Made by a program: the position numbers and the translations under genes
Notes under the pieces: generated by a model
Databases searched by the model: none
What the model saw: the letters and a program-made list of their open reading frames with translations, nothing else
Told to the model about the DNA's origin: nothing
DNA from: Chitinophagaceae bacterium
GTDB taxonomy: Bacteria > Bacteroidota > Bacteroidia > Chitinophagales > Chitinophagaceae
NCBI GenBank assembly: GCA_004028765.1
Contig: SAIX01000107.1
Coordinates: 84,194 to 148,193 of the forward strand
Direction of reading: 5' to 3'
Length of the DNA: 64,000 nt
In this document: one piece after another, positions 34,882 through 42,087 of the stretch
Layout of the letters: the number at the start of each line of letters is the position of its first letter
Position numbering within the stretch: position 1 is the stretch's first letter

Positions 34882-35481
34882 TTAATGACACTTAAAATAA
34901 TCAAACGGTTCCCTGCAATCTACGCACTGGTACAAAGCTTTACAGGCTGTACTTCCGAATTGAGAAACCAGTTTTGTGTGATAGGAATTACAGCGCGGGC
35001 ATTGAATGGCTTCTTCCTGCTGAAAGGCATCGGGTGTGCATACAGCCTGTTTGTATTGCGGTGGTGCAATGCCATAGGCTTTTAGTTTTTGTTTACCTGC
35101 TTCTGTCATCCAATCGGTTGTCCAGGCAGGTGAGAGCACCTGTTCAAACTGCACATTCGTATAACCTTTTTCAAGCAATGCGATCCGCATCTGTGTTTTC
35201 ATTACATCCATTGCGGGGCAGCCTGTGTAAGTCGGGGTATAGGTGATCCGTATTTCATCAGTTGCCGGTTCGCCGTCTTTTGTTATGGTTTTTTCACTGC
35301 CTGTTTCCAGAACAGAGATATTGCGGACCACACCGAGATCAAGTACAGATAAAACAGGCACTTCCGGATCGGGCACTGTTGCCAGGATCTCAAGGACCTT
35401 TTTCTCAGCATCTGATGCTGCAATAATTTGTCCACTTTTTTTTCCCTGTACCATCCAATGGTGATTATGATGTATCTGCAT
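34882..35481 (-). CDS. paaD: Phenylacetyl-CoA epoxygenase subunit PaaD
   Basis: A 199-residue protein with a MIP18/DUF59 domain (about 22-125, VPDPEVPVLSVLDLG and TYTGCPAMDVM) and a C-terminal zinc-ribbon-like part with CPRC and CVDC pairs. PaaD is needed for epoxygenase activity, probably in iron-sulfur or cofactor assembly. The ATG at 35481 overlaps the paaC stop as TAATG, so I prefer it to the ATG two codons upstream (35487). A small hairpin, GCGTAT/ATACGC (34868-34881), follows the stop. Confidence 0.9.
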   Translation of the reverse strand: MQIHHNHHWMVQGKKSGQIIAASDAEKKVLEILATVPDPEVPVLSVLDLGVVRNISVLETGSEKTITKDGEPATDEIRITYTPTYTGCPAMDVMKTQMRIALLEKGYTNVQFEQVLSPAWTTDWMTEAGKQKLKAYGIAPPQYKQAVCTPDAFQQEEAIQCPRCNSYHTKLVSQFGSTACKALYQCVDCREPFDYFKCH

Positions 35482-36239
35482 TACCATTCTGCGCTAGGGT
35501 ATGCCCTTTGCATAAACTGCATTTCTGCAAGGATATACCCCAGGTATTCGGTATGTATGCCGTTTTTGCCCCCCGTATGCATCCAAATATTTTGGGGTGG
35601 CAGTGTGAGGGTAGCTTCCGAAAATACGGTTGATACTTTTTGTTTCCAGTTTTCTTCGATCATTTTTGGATCCACTCCTATGCCTGCGGTAACAGCATCG
35701 GTTTCATGTTGCACGGGGATAAATAATTCGCCGGTATAAGGCCATATTTCTTCGAGCGCCTTTTCGATACGCTGTTTGCTTTCGCTGGTTCCATCGCCCA
35801 GCCGTATCACCCACTCACTGCTCCAGCGTACATGGTAGGTAACTTCTTTTAATGCTTTCTCAGCGATAGCAGCCAATTGCTGATCAGGTGATTTTTGTAA
35901 TGCATCGTACAGGTAAAACTGGTAAGTGCTTACGAGGAATTGCCTTAATACGGTTTGCGCCCAGTCGCCATTGAGGATTTCGGAGATGAGGTTGTTTTTA
36001 AAATCGATCGCATCGCGGAGATAAGCGAGCGAGTCTTCCGTTGCATTTCCACCGATCAGTGTTGCTGCATACTGGTAAAAATTCCGAGCCTGCCCGATCA
36101 GGTCCAGCGAAATATTTGAGATGGCGATATCCTGTTCCAGTACAGGTCCATGGCCGCACCATTCACTGTTGCGCTGCGCCAGTATCAGCGCATTATCGGC
36201 AAGCTGCAGGGTATAATCGATCAGGTATTGTTTTGTCAT
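35481..36239 (-). CDS. paaC: Phenylacetyl-CoA epoxygenase subunit PaaC
   Basis: A 252-residue ferritin-like helical subunit. PaaC pairs with PaaA as the structural, non-catalytic partner in the (PaaAC)2 core. Characteristic segments are RNSEWCGHGPVLEQDIAISNISLDLIGQARNFY and EVTYHVRWSSEWVIRLGDGT. It is translationally coupled to paaD (TAATG) and lies 18 bp downstream of paaB. Confidence 0.93.
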   Translation of the reverse strand: MTKQYLIDYTLQLADNALILAQRNSEWCGHGPVLEQDIAISNISLDLIGQARNFYQYAATLIGGNATEDSLAYLRDAIDFKNNLISEILNGDWAQTVLRQFLVSTYQFYLYDALQKSPDQQLAAIAEKALKEVTYHVRWSSEWVIRLGDGTSESKQRIEKALEEIWPYTGELFIPVQHETDAVTAGIGVDPKMIEENWKQKVSTVFSEATLTLPPQNIWMHTGGKNGIHTEYLGYILAEMQFMQRAYPSAEW

Positions 36240-36257
36240 GGTTAACCCGGTTTGCCG

Positions 36258-36545
36258 TTACATGTGTTTTACTTCATCAGGCAGGTTGTAAAAAGTAGGA
36301 TGGCGGTAGGCTTTGTCGTTGGCAGGATCGTACAACTCGCCCGCTTCTGTGGGATTGCTTGCATGGATGTATTTACTTTCCACCACCCAGATACTTACAC
36401 CCTCCATCCGCCGGGTATATACATCCCTTGCATTCTCGATGGCCATCTGCGCATCGGCTGCATGCAGGCTCCCGGCATGTTTATGATCGAGCCCCTGTTT
36501 GCTGCGGATAAAAACTTCCCAGAGGGGCCATTCGGTATTTGACAT
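36258..36545 (-). CDS. paaB: Phenylacetyl-CoA epoxygenase subunit PaaB
   Basis: A 95-residue subunit recognised by WPLWEVFIRSKQGLDHKHAGSLHA and NARDVYTRRMEGVSIWVV. PaaB bridges two PaaAC pairs in the epoxygenase. The gap upstream to paaA (137 bp) is unusually long for this operon and is occupied by the hairpin island at 36552-36678. Confidence 0.93.
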   Translation of the reverse strand: MSNTEWPLWEVFIRSKQGLDHKHAGSLHAADAQMAIENARDVYTRRMEGVSIWVVESKYIHASNPTEAGELYDPANDKAYRHPTFYNLPDEVKHM

Positions 36546-36551
36546 GCGTTG

Positions 36552-36678
36552 GTTTATTTGTTTAGTAGTTTATTTGTTTACTGGTTGATTGGTTTATTCG
36601 TTAACTGGTTTATTTGCGTACTTTGACGGTTGTCATTTTACTAATAAACTATTCAACCAATAAACCAGTCAACCAGTT
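36552..36678. repeat. Octamer island forming a 38-bp imperfect hairpin inside the paa transcript
   Basis: 36552-36615 is eight degenerate octamers (GTTTATTT, GTTTAGTA, GTTTATTT, GTTTACTG, GTTGATTG, GTTTATTC, GTTAACTG, GTTTATTT). The arms 36579-36616 and 36641-36678 are inverted copies matching at 31 of 38 positions with a 24-nt loop. It starts 4 bp after the paaA stop on the minus strand. Confidence 0.7.
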
Positions 36679-36682
36679 CTCA

Positions 36683-37627
36683 TCACGCTGCGTGCAAGGA
36701 TTCTTTCTGTTTTCTTTTTTCCGCATAGGCAACAGCCGCTTCGCGTACCCAGGCGCCTTCTTCCCATGCTTTTTTTCTTGCTTCCAGTCTTTGTTTATTG
36801 CATGGACCATTGCCCTGAACCACCTGCCAGAATTCTTCCCAGTTGATCTTCCCAAAATCGTAGTGCTTTCTTTCTTCGTTCCATTTCAGGTCGGGATCGG
36901 GTAATGCAAGTCCCAGCACTTTTACCTGTTCGGCACATACATCAATAAATTTCTGCCGCAGTTCATCATTGGTAAAACGTTTGATCTTCCATTGCATGCT
37001 TTGAATGGTATTGGGGCTTTCATCGTCTTTCGGGCCAAACATCATTACGCTGGGCCACCACCAGCGGTTGATGGCATCCTGGGCCATCCGCTTTTGTGCT
37101 TCCGTGCCTTTACTCAGTGTCAGTAATATTTCAAATCCCTGGCGTTGATGAAAACTTTCTTCTTTACAGATGCGTACCATGGCCCTTGCGTATGGCCCAT
37201 AGCTCGACCTGCAAAGGGGTACCTGGTTCATGATTGCTGCTCCATCTACCAGCCAGCCAATGGCACCGATATCGGCCCAGCTAAGGGTTGGATAATTGAA
37301 TATAGAAGAATATTTAGCCTTGCCGCTGTGCAACTGTTCATACATCTCGTCTCTGGTGATGCCAAGGGTTTCGGCGGCAGAGTAGAGGTATAAACCATGC
37401 CCGGCTTCATCCTGTACTTTGGCGAGCAGGATAGCTTTCCGCCGCAGGCTCGGTGCGCGCGAGATCCAGTTGCCTTCGGGCAGCATGCCAACGATTTCGC
37501 TGTGGGCGTGCTGACTGATCTGGCGGATCAATGTTTGCCGGTATTTCTCCGGCATCCAGTCTTTTGGCTCAATTTTTAATTCCTCGTCGATCTTCGACTG
37601 GAATATTTCTGAAAAATCTTTCTCCAT
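36683..37627 (-). CDS. paaA: Phenylacetyl-CoA epoxygenase catalytic subunit PaaA
   Basis: A 314-residue diiron monooxygenase subunit that epoxidises the aromatic ring of phenylacetyl-CoA with O2. Diiron ligands correspond to Glu44 (HSEIVG), Glu74 and His77 (DEAGH), Asp128, Glu157 and His160 (EESFH), in the spacing of E. coli PaaA. The ATG at 37627 is preceded by a -7 element and the PaaR-type palindrome; the open frame upstream to 37735 has no family similarity. Confidence 0.95.
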   Translation of the reverse strand: MEKDFSEIFQSKIDEELKIEPKDWMPEKYRQTLIRQISQHAHSEIVGMLPEGNWISRAPSLRRKAILLAKVQDEAGHGLYLYSAAETLGITRDEMYEQLHSGKAKYSSIFNYPTLSWADIGAIGWLVDGAAIMNQVPLCRSSYGPYARAMVRICKEESFHQRQGFEILLTLSKGTEAQKRMAQDAINRWWWPSVMMFGPKDDESPNTIQSMQWKIKRFTNDELRQKFIDVCAEQVKVLGLALPDPDLKWNEERKHYDFGKINWEEFWQVVQGNGPCNKQRLEARKKAWEEGAWVREAAVAYAEKRKQKESLHAA

Positions 37628-37645
37628 CCGGTAAAATTTAGGAAG

Positions 37646-37653
37646 CAAAAATA
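37646..37653 (-). promoter_or_regulatory. -7 promoter element TATTTTTG of paaA
   Basis: Exact TAnnTTTG match on the minus strand, 18 bp before the paaA ATG. The expected -33 position (about 37673) falls in the operator at 37671-37684. Confidence 0.55.
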
Positions 37654-37670
37654 GGAAAAGAATCGTTGTG

Positions 37671-37684
37671 CTAACACATGTTAG
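37671..37684. promoter_or_regulatory. PaaR-type operator at the paaA promoter
   Basis: CTAAC-ACAT-GTTAG, perfect 5-bp arms; the same palindrome class as at 39520-39533 before the TetR gene. Position over the -33 region predicts repression of paaABCD and downstream genes, relieved by a CoA thioester as known for PaaR-like TetR proteins. Binding is inferred. Confidence 0.65.
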
Positions 37685-37758
37685 TATAAATAATCTATAA
37701 AATTCATGGAGCCTGTTAGTGTTCGGCCAGCTCAAAAAAGGATATCCTGTTAGGGGAT

Positions 37759-38838
37759 TTATTTCACATCAAAATCCACCACCACTTTTTCAGTCCTCGG
37801 GTGCGACTGGCAGGTGAGGATAAAACCCTGTTCTATTTCGTCGGGTTCCAGGCCGTAATTCACATCCATGCTTACTTCGCCCTCGAGTAATTTGGCGCGG
37901 CAGGTACAGCATACACCGCCTTTACAGGCATAGGGCAGGTCAGCGCCATTCTGTAATGCCGCATCCAGGATGGATTGGCCGGCATAAGCAAGGTCAAAGT
38001 CAACCGCTACGCCGTCCAGTTTTAAACTGATTTTACTGACGGCTCCTTTTTCGGTTGATGATCCGGTATCTGTGGTAGCATTTTGTTTTGCGCCGGGAGA
38101 AGTAAATAATTCAAAATGGATTTTTTTGTCTTCCACACCCAATGAAAGCAGGGTTTCTTTTACAGAGAAGATCATGCTTTCCGGCCCGCAAATAAAAAAA
38201 GCATCTGTGTTCTGTGCATCAATTGCTTTTTCACAGAGCAGCCCGCATTTTTCAGCATCGATCCTGCCGTGGTGAATAGCGGCATCTGTTCTTTCCCGCG
38301 AAAGGATATGGATCAAACGGAAGCGGTTCATATAGGTATTCTTCAGCGCTTCCAGTTCTTCCCTGAAAATAATGGCATGCCGGTGGCGGTTACCATATAC
38401 CAGTGTAAAACTGCTTTGCGGTTCGGTGCGTAAGGTTGTTTTGATGATCGACAGCAAAGGGGTGATACCACTCCCTGCTGCAAAACCCACATATTGTTTC
38501 CGGTTGGCTGGATCCAGTTCGGTAAAAAATTTTCCCAGCGGCGGAAGCAATTCCAGCCGGTCTCCTTTTTTCAATGTATCATTGGCAAAACTGGAGAATA
38601 CACCATTGGCCACTTTTTTTACGGCTACACGCAGTTCATTGTCGAGCGGGCTGCTGCAAACAGAATAGGAACGTCTTACCTCTTCTCCGTTGATATGGGT
38701 ACGGATGGTGATATACTGCCCCTGTTTGTAACGGAACACCGTATCCAGTTCTTCAGGAATATGAAATGCGATGGAAACGCAATCGCCGGTTTCTTTTCTT
38801 ATATCGGCTACTTCGAGTGAATGAAAATGAAGTGACAT
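37759..38838 (-). CDS. paaE: Phenylacetyl-CoA epoxygenase reductase PaaE
   Basis: A 359-residue NAD(P)H oxidoreductase. FAD-binding domain ([10 protein letters not shown] near 55-64), NAD-binding domain ([15 protein letters not shown] and [10 protein letters not shown]), and a C-terminal plant-type [2Fe-2S] ferredoxin with [10 protein letters not shown] and a later Cys (LTCQSHP). It passes electrons from NADPH to the PaaA diiron centre. Here it lies upstream of paaA, after paaR, in contrast to the enterobacterial order paaABCDE. Confidence 0.94.
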   Translation of the reverse strand: MSLHFHSLEVADIRKETGDCVSIAFHIPEELDTVFRYKQGQYITIRTHINGEEVRRSYSVCSSPLDNELRVAVKKVANGVFSSFANDTLKKGDRLELLPPLGKFFTELDPANRKQYVGFAAGSGITPLLSIIKTTLRTEPQSSFTLVYGNRHRHAIIFREELEALKNTYMNRFRLIHILSRERTDAAIHHGRIDAEKCGLLCEKAIDAQNTDAFFICGPESMIFSVKETLLSLGVEDKKIHFELFTSPGAKQNATTDTGSSTEKGAVSKISLKLDGVAVDFDLAYAGQSILDAALQNGADLPYACKGGVCCTCRAKLLEGEVSMDVNYGLEPDEIEQGFILTCQSHPRTEKVVVDFDVK

Positions 38839-38845
38839 TCGGGGA

Positions 38846-38878
38846 GAATCGTTAATTCGTCAATCGTCAATAAATAGG
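38846..38878. repeat. Short-word island (AATCGTC type)
   Basis: AATCGTT, AATTCGTC, AATCGTC, AATAAAT fill part of the 69-bp gap between paaR and paaE. The words match those at 30584 and 41926. Confidence 0.4.
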
Positions 38879-38907
38879 ACTGTTTAGCAGTTCGCGGTAG
38901 ATGCCGG

Positions 38908-39501
38908 TCAGTGGTTCACCAAACCACCTACTAAAATGGTGATCATATTTTCTTCCAGTTCGGCGGCACTGATTTTTTGTGTTGAACGGTGCCAGCTTTC
39001 AATACCACTGATTGCGTGCAGCATGATCAGCACAGCAGTAGGGGCATCAATTTTTTTGATCTCTTTGTTCTGGATCCCTTTTTCGATGATCGCTGCAAAA
39101 CGCTTGCGGTAAATGCGGCGCTGGTTCTGGAAATTGGAAAGATAAGGGTCGGCAAGGTGTTTCCATTCACGGTCGCTTACATACACTTCTTCATAGTGCA
39201 TGATCATTTCATTGATATGGAAACGCAGCAGTTTTTCCACTTTTGCGATTGAACTGATGGGCTCGGCTTCTATTTCATCGATCTTATGCAAAAAACGATT
39301 GGCCACGCTGAAACAAAGCTCATGCAGCAGTTCGGTTTTTGATTTGATATGGTTATACAGGCTGGCAGCTTCCACACCAACGGCTTCGGCCAGGTCGCGC
39401 ATGCTGGCGGCTTTAAACCCTTTTTCACGAAACAGGGCCGCAGCTTTGGTTACGATCACATCTTTGCGGGAGATATTTTTTTCTGTTTTGATTCTTGCCA
39501 T
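38908..39501 (-). CDS. paaR: TetR family regulator of phenylacetate genes (PaaR-like)
   Basis: A 197-residue TetR protein. Helix-turn-helix 13-58 (VIVTKAAALFREKGFKAASMRDLAEAVGVEAASLYNHIKSKTELL). The C-terminal ligand domain has no recognised motif. Its position at the head of the paa cluster and the shared palindrome in front of itself and paaA indicate a PaaR-like autoregulated repressor. In Thermus and others PaaR is released by phenylacetyl-CoA. The ligand here is inferred. Confidence 0.82.
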   Translation of the reverse strand: MARIKTEKNISRKDVIVTKAAALFREKGFKAASMRDLAEAVGVEAASLYNHIKSKTELLHELCFSVANRFLHKIDEIEAEPISSIAKVEKLLRFHINEMIMHYEEVYVSDREWKHLADPYLSNFQNQRRIYRKRFAAIIEKGIQNKEIKKIDAPTAVLIMLHAISGIESWHRSTQKISAAELEENMITILVGGLVNH

Positions 39502-39519
39502 AACGCGAAGGTAATATCG

Positions 39520-39533
39520 CTAACGGATGTTAG
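39520..39533. promoter_or_regulatory. PaaR-type operator at the paaR promoter
   Basis: CTAAC-GGAT-GTTAG, extended to 6-bp arms by flanking G/C (39519-39534). It abuts the -7 element TATCTTTG and covers the expected transcript start, a layout for negative autoregulation. Confidence 0.65.
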
Positions 39534-39541
39534 CAAAGATA
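39534..39541 (-). promoter_or_regulatory. -7 promoter element TATCTTTG of paaR
   Basis: Exact TAnnTTTG match on the minus strand, 32 bp before the paaR ATG, directly touching the operator. Confidence 0.55.
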
Positions 39542-39578
39542 TTTAGCGAAAATTTGATTTTTGTTAGTTTTAAGGATC

Positions 39579-39674
39579 ACGGATTAGCGAATTGGCGGAT
39601 TATCGGATATATCATCTTCTGTCGCAATCCGTTTATTCATAATCCGCAAATCCGTTATCCGTAAATCCGCAATC
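39579..39674. repeat. Inverted short-word island (GGATTAGC / AATCCGCA)
   Basis: The left arm 39579-39608 is octamer-like (GGATTAGC, GAATTGGC, GGATTATC); the right arm 39624-39674 is its reverse complement in style (AATCCGCA, AATCCGTT, ATCCGTA). Best pairing is about 21 of 25 positions. The 22 bases 39587-39608 are identical to 19164-19185. Confidence 0.65.
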
Positions 39675-39751
39675 CCCAAAATAAGCCCCTGCAATCCCGG
39701 CACTTAGCCCGGTATGCTGTAACTTCGCCCCCCGAAAACAAATTGTAACGT

Positions 39752-40672
39752 ATGTCTTTAGTTGTTGTCGGTTCAATGGCCTTTGATGCGATTGAAACCC
39801 CTTTCGGGAAAAGTGATAAAATCGTAGGTGGAGCCGGAACGTATATCGCCTGGTGTGCTTCCAACTTTACGCCTGTAAAACAGATTTCGGTAGTTGGTGG
39901 CGATTTTCCCCAATCTGAACTGGATGCCCTCGCCAATCGAAGAGTAAGCCTGGAAGGCGTCCAGATCAAAAAAGACGAAAAGACATTTTTCTGGAGCGGC
40001 CGTTACCACATGGATATGAATACGCGGGACACGCTCGATACCCAACTGAATGTACTTGCCAATTTTGAACCCGTGGTTCCGGAAAGTTACCAGGACTGCG
40101 AATTCCTGATGCTGGGAAATTTACTGCCATCGGTACAATCAAGCGTGATCAGCCAACTGAATAAACGCCCGAAACTCATTGTAATGGATACAATGAATTT
40201 CTGGATGGAGACGATGATGGATGATCTCCGTAAAACCATTTCAATGGTGGATGTTTTGATGGTGAATGACAGCGAGGCAAGACAACTCAGCGGCGATTAT
40301 TCGCTCGTTCGTGCGGCTTCCACCATTATGAAAATGGGCCCCAGATACCTGATCATTAAAAAAGGGGAACACGGGGCACTGCTGTTCCACGAAGACAAAG
40401 TTTTCTTCGCACCTGCGCTGCCATTGGAAGAAGTGTTTGACCCCACCGGCGCCGGTGATACTTTCGCGGGCGGCTTTATCGGCCATATTGCCAAAACGGG
40501 TGATATCTCTTTTGAGAATATGAAAACCGCGATTATCGTGGGAAGCGCCATGGCTTCTTTCTGTGTGGAGCGTTTCGGAACAGAGCGTTTGCGTGCCATC
40601 AGCAAAGCAGATATCGATGGCAGGCTGTCTGACTTTGTGCAACTGGTAAACTTTGATATCTCACTGGTATGA
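39752..40672 (+). CDS. PfkB family carbohydrate kinase
   Basis: A 306-residue ribokinase-fold kinase. The first PfkB signature is in VGGAGTYIAWCAS (25-37); the C-terminal signature DPTGAGDTFAGGF (about 230-242) has the catalytic Asp and anion-hole glycines. The small lid is short. It phosphorylates a sugar or nucleoside with ATP; the substrate cannot be assigned. It is not visibly in an operon: paaR diverges upstream and asd has its own leader downstream. Confidence 0.88.
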   Translation: MSLVVVGSMAFDAIETPFGKSDKIVGGAGTYIAWCASNFTPVKQISVVGGDFPQSELDALANRRVSLEGVQIKKDEKTFFWSGRYHMDMNTRDTLDTQLNVLANFEPVVPESYQDCEFLMLGNLLPSVQSSVISQLNKRPKLIVMDTMNFWMETMMDDLRKTISMVDVLMVNDSEARQLSGDYSLVRAASTIMKMGPRYLIIKKGEHGALLFHEDKVFFAPALPLEEVFDPTGAGDTFAGGFIGHIAKTGDISFENMKTAIIVGSAMASFCVERFGTERLRAISKADIDGRLSDFVQLVNFDISLV

Positions 40673-40693
40673 TCGCTGAAAACCGCGTAAACA

Positions 40694-40707
40694 CTAACTC
40701 CCGTTAG
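40694..40707. promoter_or_regulatory. Third CTAAC-N4-GTTAG palindrome
   Basis: CTAAC-TCCC-GTTAG, same arms as the two paa operators, 18 bp upstream of the asd -33 element. It could be a distant PaaR site or chance. Confidence 0.3.
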
Positions 40708-40724
40708 CGCGGATGAAAAATAGT

Positions 40725-40756
40725 TTTGGTGAAACTGCACACAGGTAATATTTTCG
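40725..40756 (+). promoter_or_regulatory. Probable promoter of the asd leader
   Basis: TTTG (40725-40728), 20-bp spacer, TATTTTCG (40749-40756; one mismatch to TAnnTTTG). Transcript start would be near 40761-40764, giving a leader of about 170 nt before asd. Confidence 0.5.
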
Positions 40757-40763
40757 CACCGCA

Positions 40764-40808
40764 ATGATGACAATGAAACATACAAAACGTAGCAAGAAAC
40801 CTCTCTGA
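40764..40808 (+). CDS. Leader peptide of the asd attenuator
   Basis: A 14-codon frame encoding MMTMKHTKRSKKPL. Of 14 residues 3 are Met, 2 Thr and 4 Lys, all end products of the pathway that branches from aspartate semialdehyde. The TGA stop (40806-40808) touches the 5' arm of the antiterminator stem. This is the layout of ribosome-controlled attenuation leaders such as thrL. Translation has not been shown; the peptide may begin at the fourth codon (ATG at 40773). Confidence 0.65.
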   Translation: MMTMKHTKRSKKPL

Positions 40809-40881
40809 CGGGAAGTGCTTTACGTTTGTGTGTATACCATAATACTGAAAGCCTTCCCGAAACGGAGGGCTTTTTCTTTTT
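40809..40881 (+). promoter_or_regulatory. Transcription attenuator of asd (alternative antiterminator / terminator stems)
   Basis: Terminator: AAAGCCTTCC (40848-40857) with GGAGGGCTTT (40864-40873), loop CGAAAC, tail TTCTTTTT to 40881. Antiterminator: CGGGAAG-t-GCTTT (40809-40821) with AAAGCCTTCCCG (40848-40859), 12 pairs with one bulged T. The two stems share 40848-40857 and cannot coexist. A ribosome finishing the leader peptide would cover 40809 onward and favour termination; one stalled at the Met/Thr/Lys codons would leave it free and favour read-through into asd. Confidence 0.75.
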
Positions 40882-40930
40882 AGAATTCATCAGACAAAAC
40901 CATAAAAAAACAAACCATAAACCCAAAAAA

Positions 40931-41920
40931 ATGAAAGTAGCCGTAGTAGGTGCCACTGGCCTGGTAGGCACCAAAATGTTGCAGGTATTAGCCGAACGTA
41001 ATTTTCCTGTTACCGAAATTGTTCCGGTAGCTTCCGAAAAATCGGTTGGTAAAGAAGTTGAATTCAAAGGCAAAAAATACAAAGTGGTAAGCATGACCGA
41101 TGGGATTGCTGCCAAACCTGCCGTGGCTATTTTTTCTGCGGGTGGAAGTACTTCGCTTGAGTGGGCGCCCAAATTTGCAGAAGCGGGTATCACGGTTATC
41201 GATAACTCTTCCGCATGGCGTATGGACCCCGCCAAAAAACTCGTGGTGCCTGAAGTAAATGCGGAAGTGCTTACAAAAGAAGACCGCATCATTGCCAACC
41301 CGAACTGCTCAACCATACAGATGGTGGTGGCATTGCAGCCGCTGCATAAAAAATACCAGATCAAACGCGTAGTGGTAAGCACTTACCAAAGCGTTACCGG
41401 AACCGGTAAAAAAGCCGTTGACCAGCTCTTTAATGAAAGAAAAGGGGCAGAAGGAGAGATGGCCTATAAATACCAGATCGATCTGAACGTAATTCCGCAG
41501 ATCGATGTGTTCCTCGACAATGGCTATACCAAGGAGGAAATGAAAATGGTGAAAGAAACCTGTAAGATCATGCAGGATGATTCGATCCGTGTTACGGCTA
41601 CCACCGTTCGTATCCCGGTAGTGGGCGGACACAGCGAAAGCGTGAACGTGGAATTTGCCAATGATTTTGACCTGGCAGAAGTAAAAGAAATCTTGCGCAA
41701 CGCACCCGGTGTGATCGTGCAGGATGAACCTTCAGAAGCTTTATACCCGATGCCATTGTGGGCACATGAAAAAGATGAAGTATTTGTTGGCCGTTTGCGC
41801 CGCGATGAAACACAACCCAATACTTTGAACATGTGGATCGTAAGCGATAACCTGCGCAAGGGTGCGGCTACGAATGCTGTGCAGATTGCGGAGTACCTGA
41901 TGGGGAGGGGGTTGCTGTAA
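40931..41920 (+). CDS. asd: Aspartate-semialdehyde dehydrogenase
   Basis: A 329-residue NADPH enzyme converting beta-aspartyl phosphate to aspartate semialdehyde, the branch point to lysine/diaminopimelate, threonine, methionine and isoleucine. GATGLVG (7-13) binds NADP; catalytic Cys126 in NPNCSTIQ; substrate-binding and His-containing VVGGHSESVNVEF follow. The ATG at 40931 matches the family N-terminus. It is separated from its promoter by the leader and attenuator, and is apparently monocistronic. Confidence 0.95.
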   Translation: MKVAVVGATGLVGTKMLQVLAERNFPVTEIVPVASEKSVGKEVEFKGKKYKVVSMTDGIAAKPAVAIFSAGGSTSLEWAPKFAEAGITVIDNSSAWRMDPAKKLVVPEVNAEVLTKEDRIIANPNCSTIQMVVALQPLHKKYQIKRVVVSTYQSVTGTGKKAVDQLFNERKGAEGEMAYKYQIDLNVIPQIDVFLDNGYTKEEMKMVKETCKIMQDDSIRVTATTVRIPVVGGHSESVNVEFANDFDLAEVKEILRNAPGVIVQDEPSEALYPMPLWAHEKDEVFVGRLRRDETQPNTLNMWIVSDNLRKGAATNAVQIAEYLMGRGLL

Positions 41921-41925
41921 GCACC

Positions 41926-42087
41926 GACAATCGTTAATCGTCAATTATGAAGGGTTGTGTGAACATCCCTTTTCTGAAGGTTGGTTTAAAAATAATTGCA
42001 ATCATTAAACCTGATCCAGTGTGTCATTTTCAATCTTCTTGACAATTGACAATTGACAATTGACAATTGACGATTGACGATTGACGA
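41926..42087. repeat. Heptamer island (TTGACAA)4(TTGACGA)3 with inverted partner
   Basis: 42039-42087 is seven perfect tandem heptamers: four TTGACAA, then three TTGACGA. The segment 41926-41948 is an inverted partner of 42063-42085 (20 of 23 positions). The array ends at the base before the DUF2461 stop codon, and the partner starts 5 bp after the asd stop, so it fills the space between two converging genes. Confidence 0.8.

Noticed and set aside
40297..41382. Long open frame (361 codons) on the minus strand across the PfkB end, the asd leader and asd start
   Set aside because: It is antisense to two well-supported genes, has no recognisable domain and low-complexity Ser/Thr composition, and runs through the attenuator.
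42039..42087. CRISPR-like repeat array
   Set aside because: Units are 7 bp with no spacers; no cas genes in the window.
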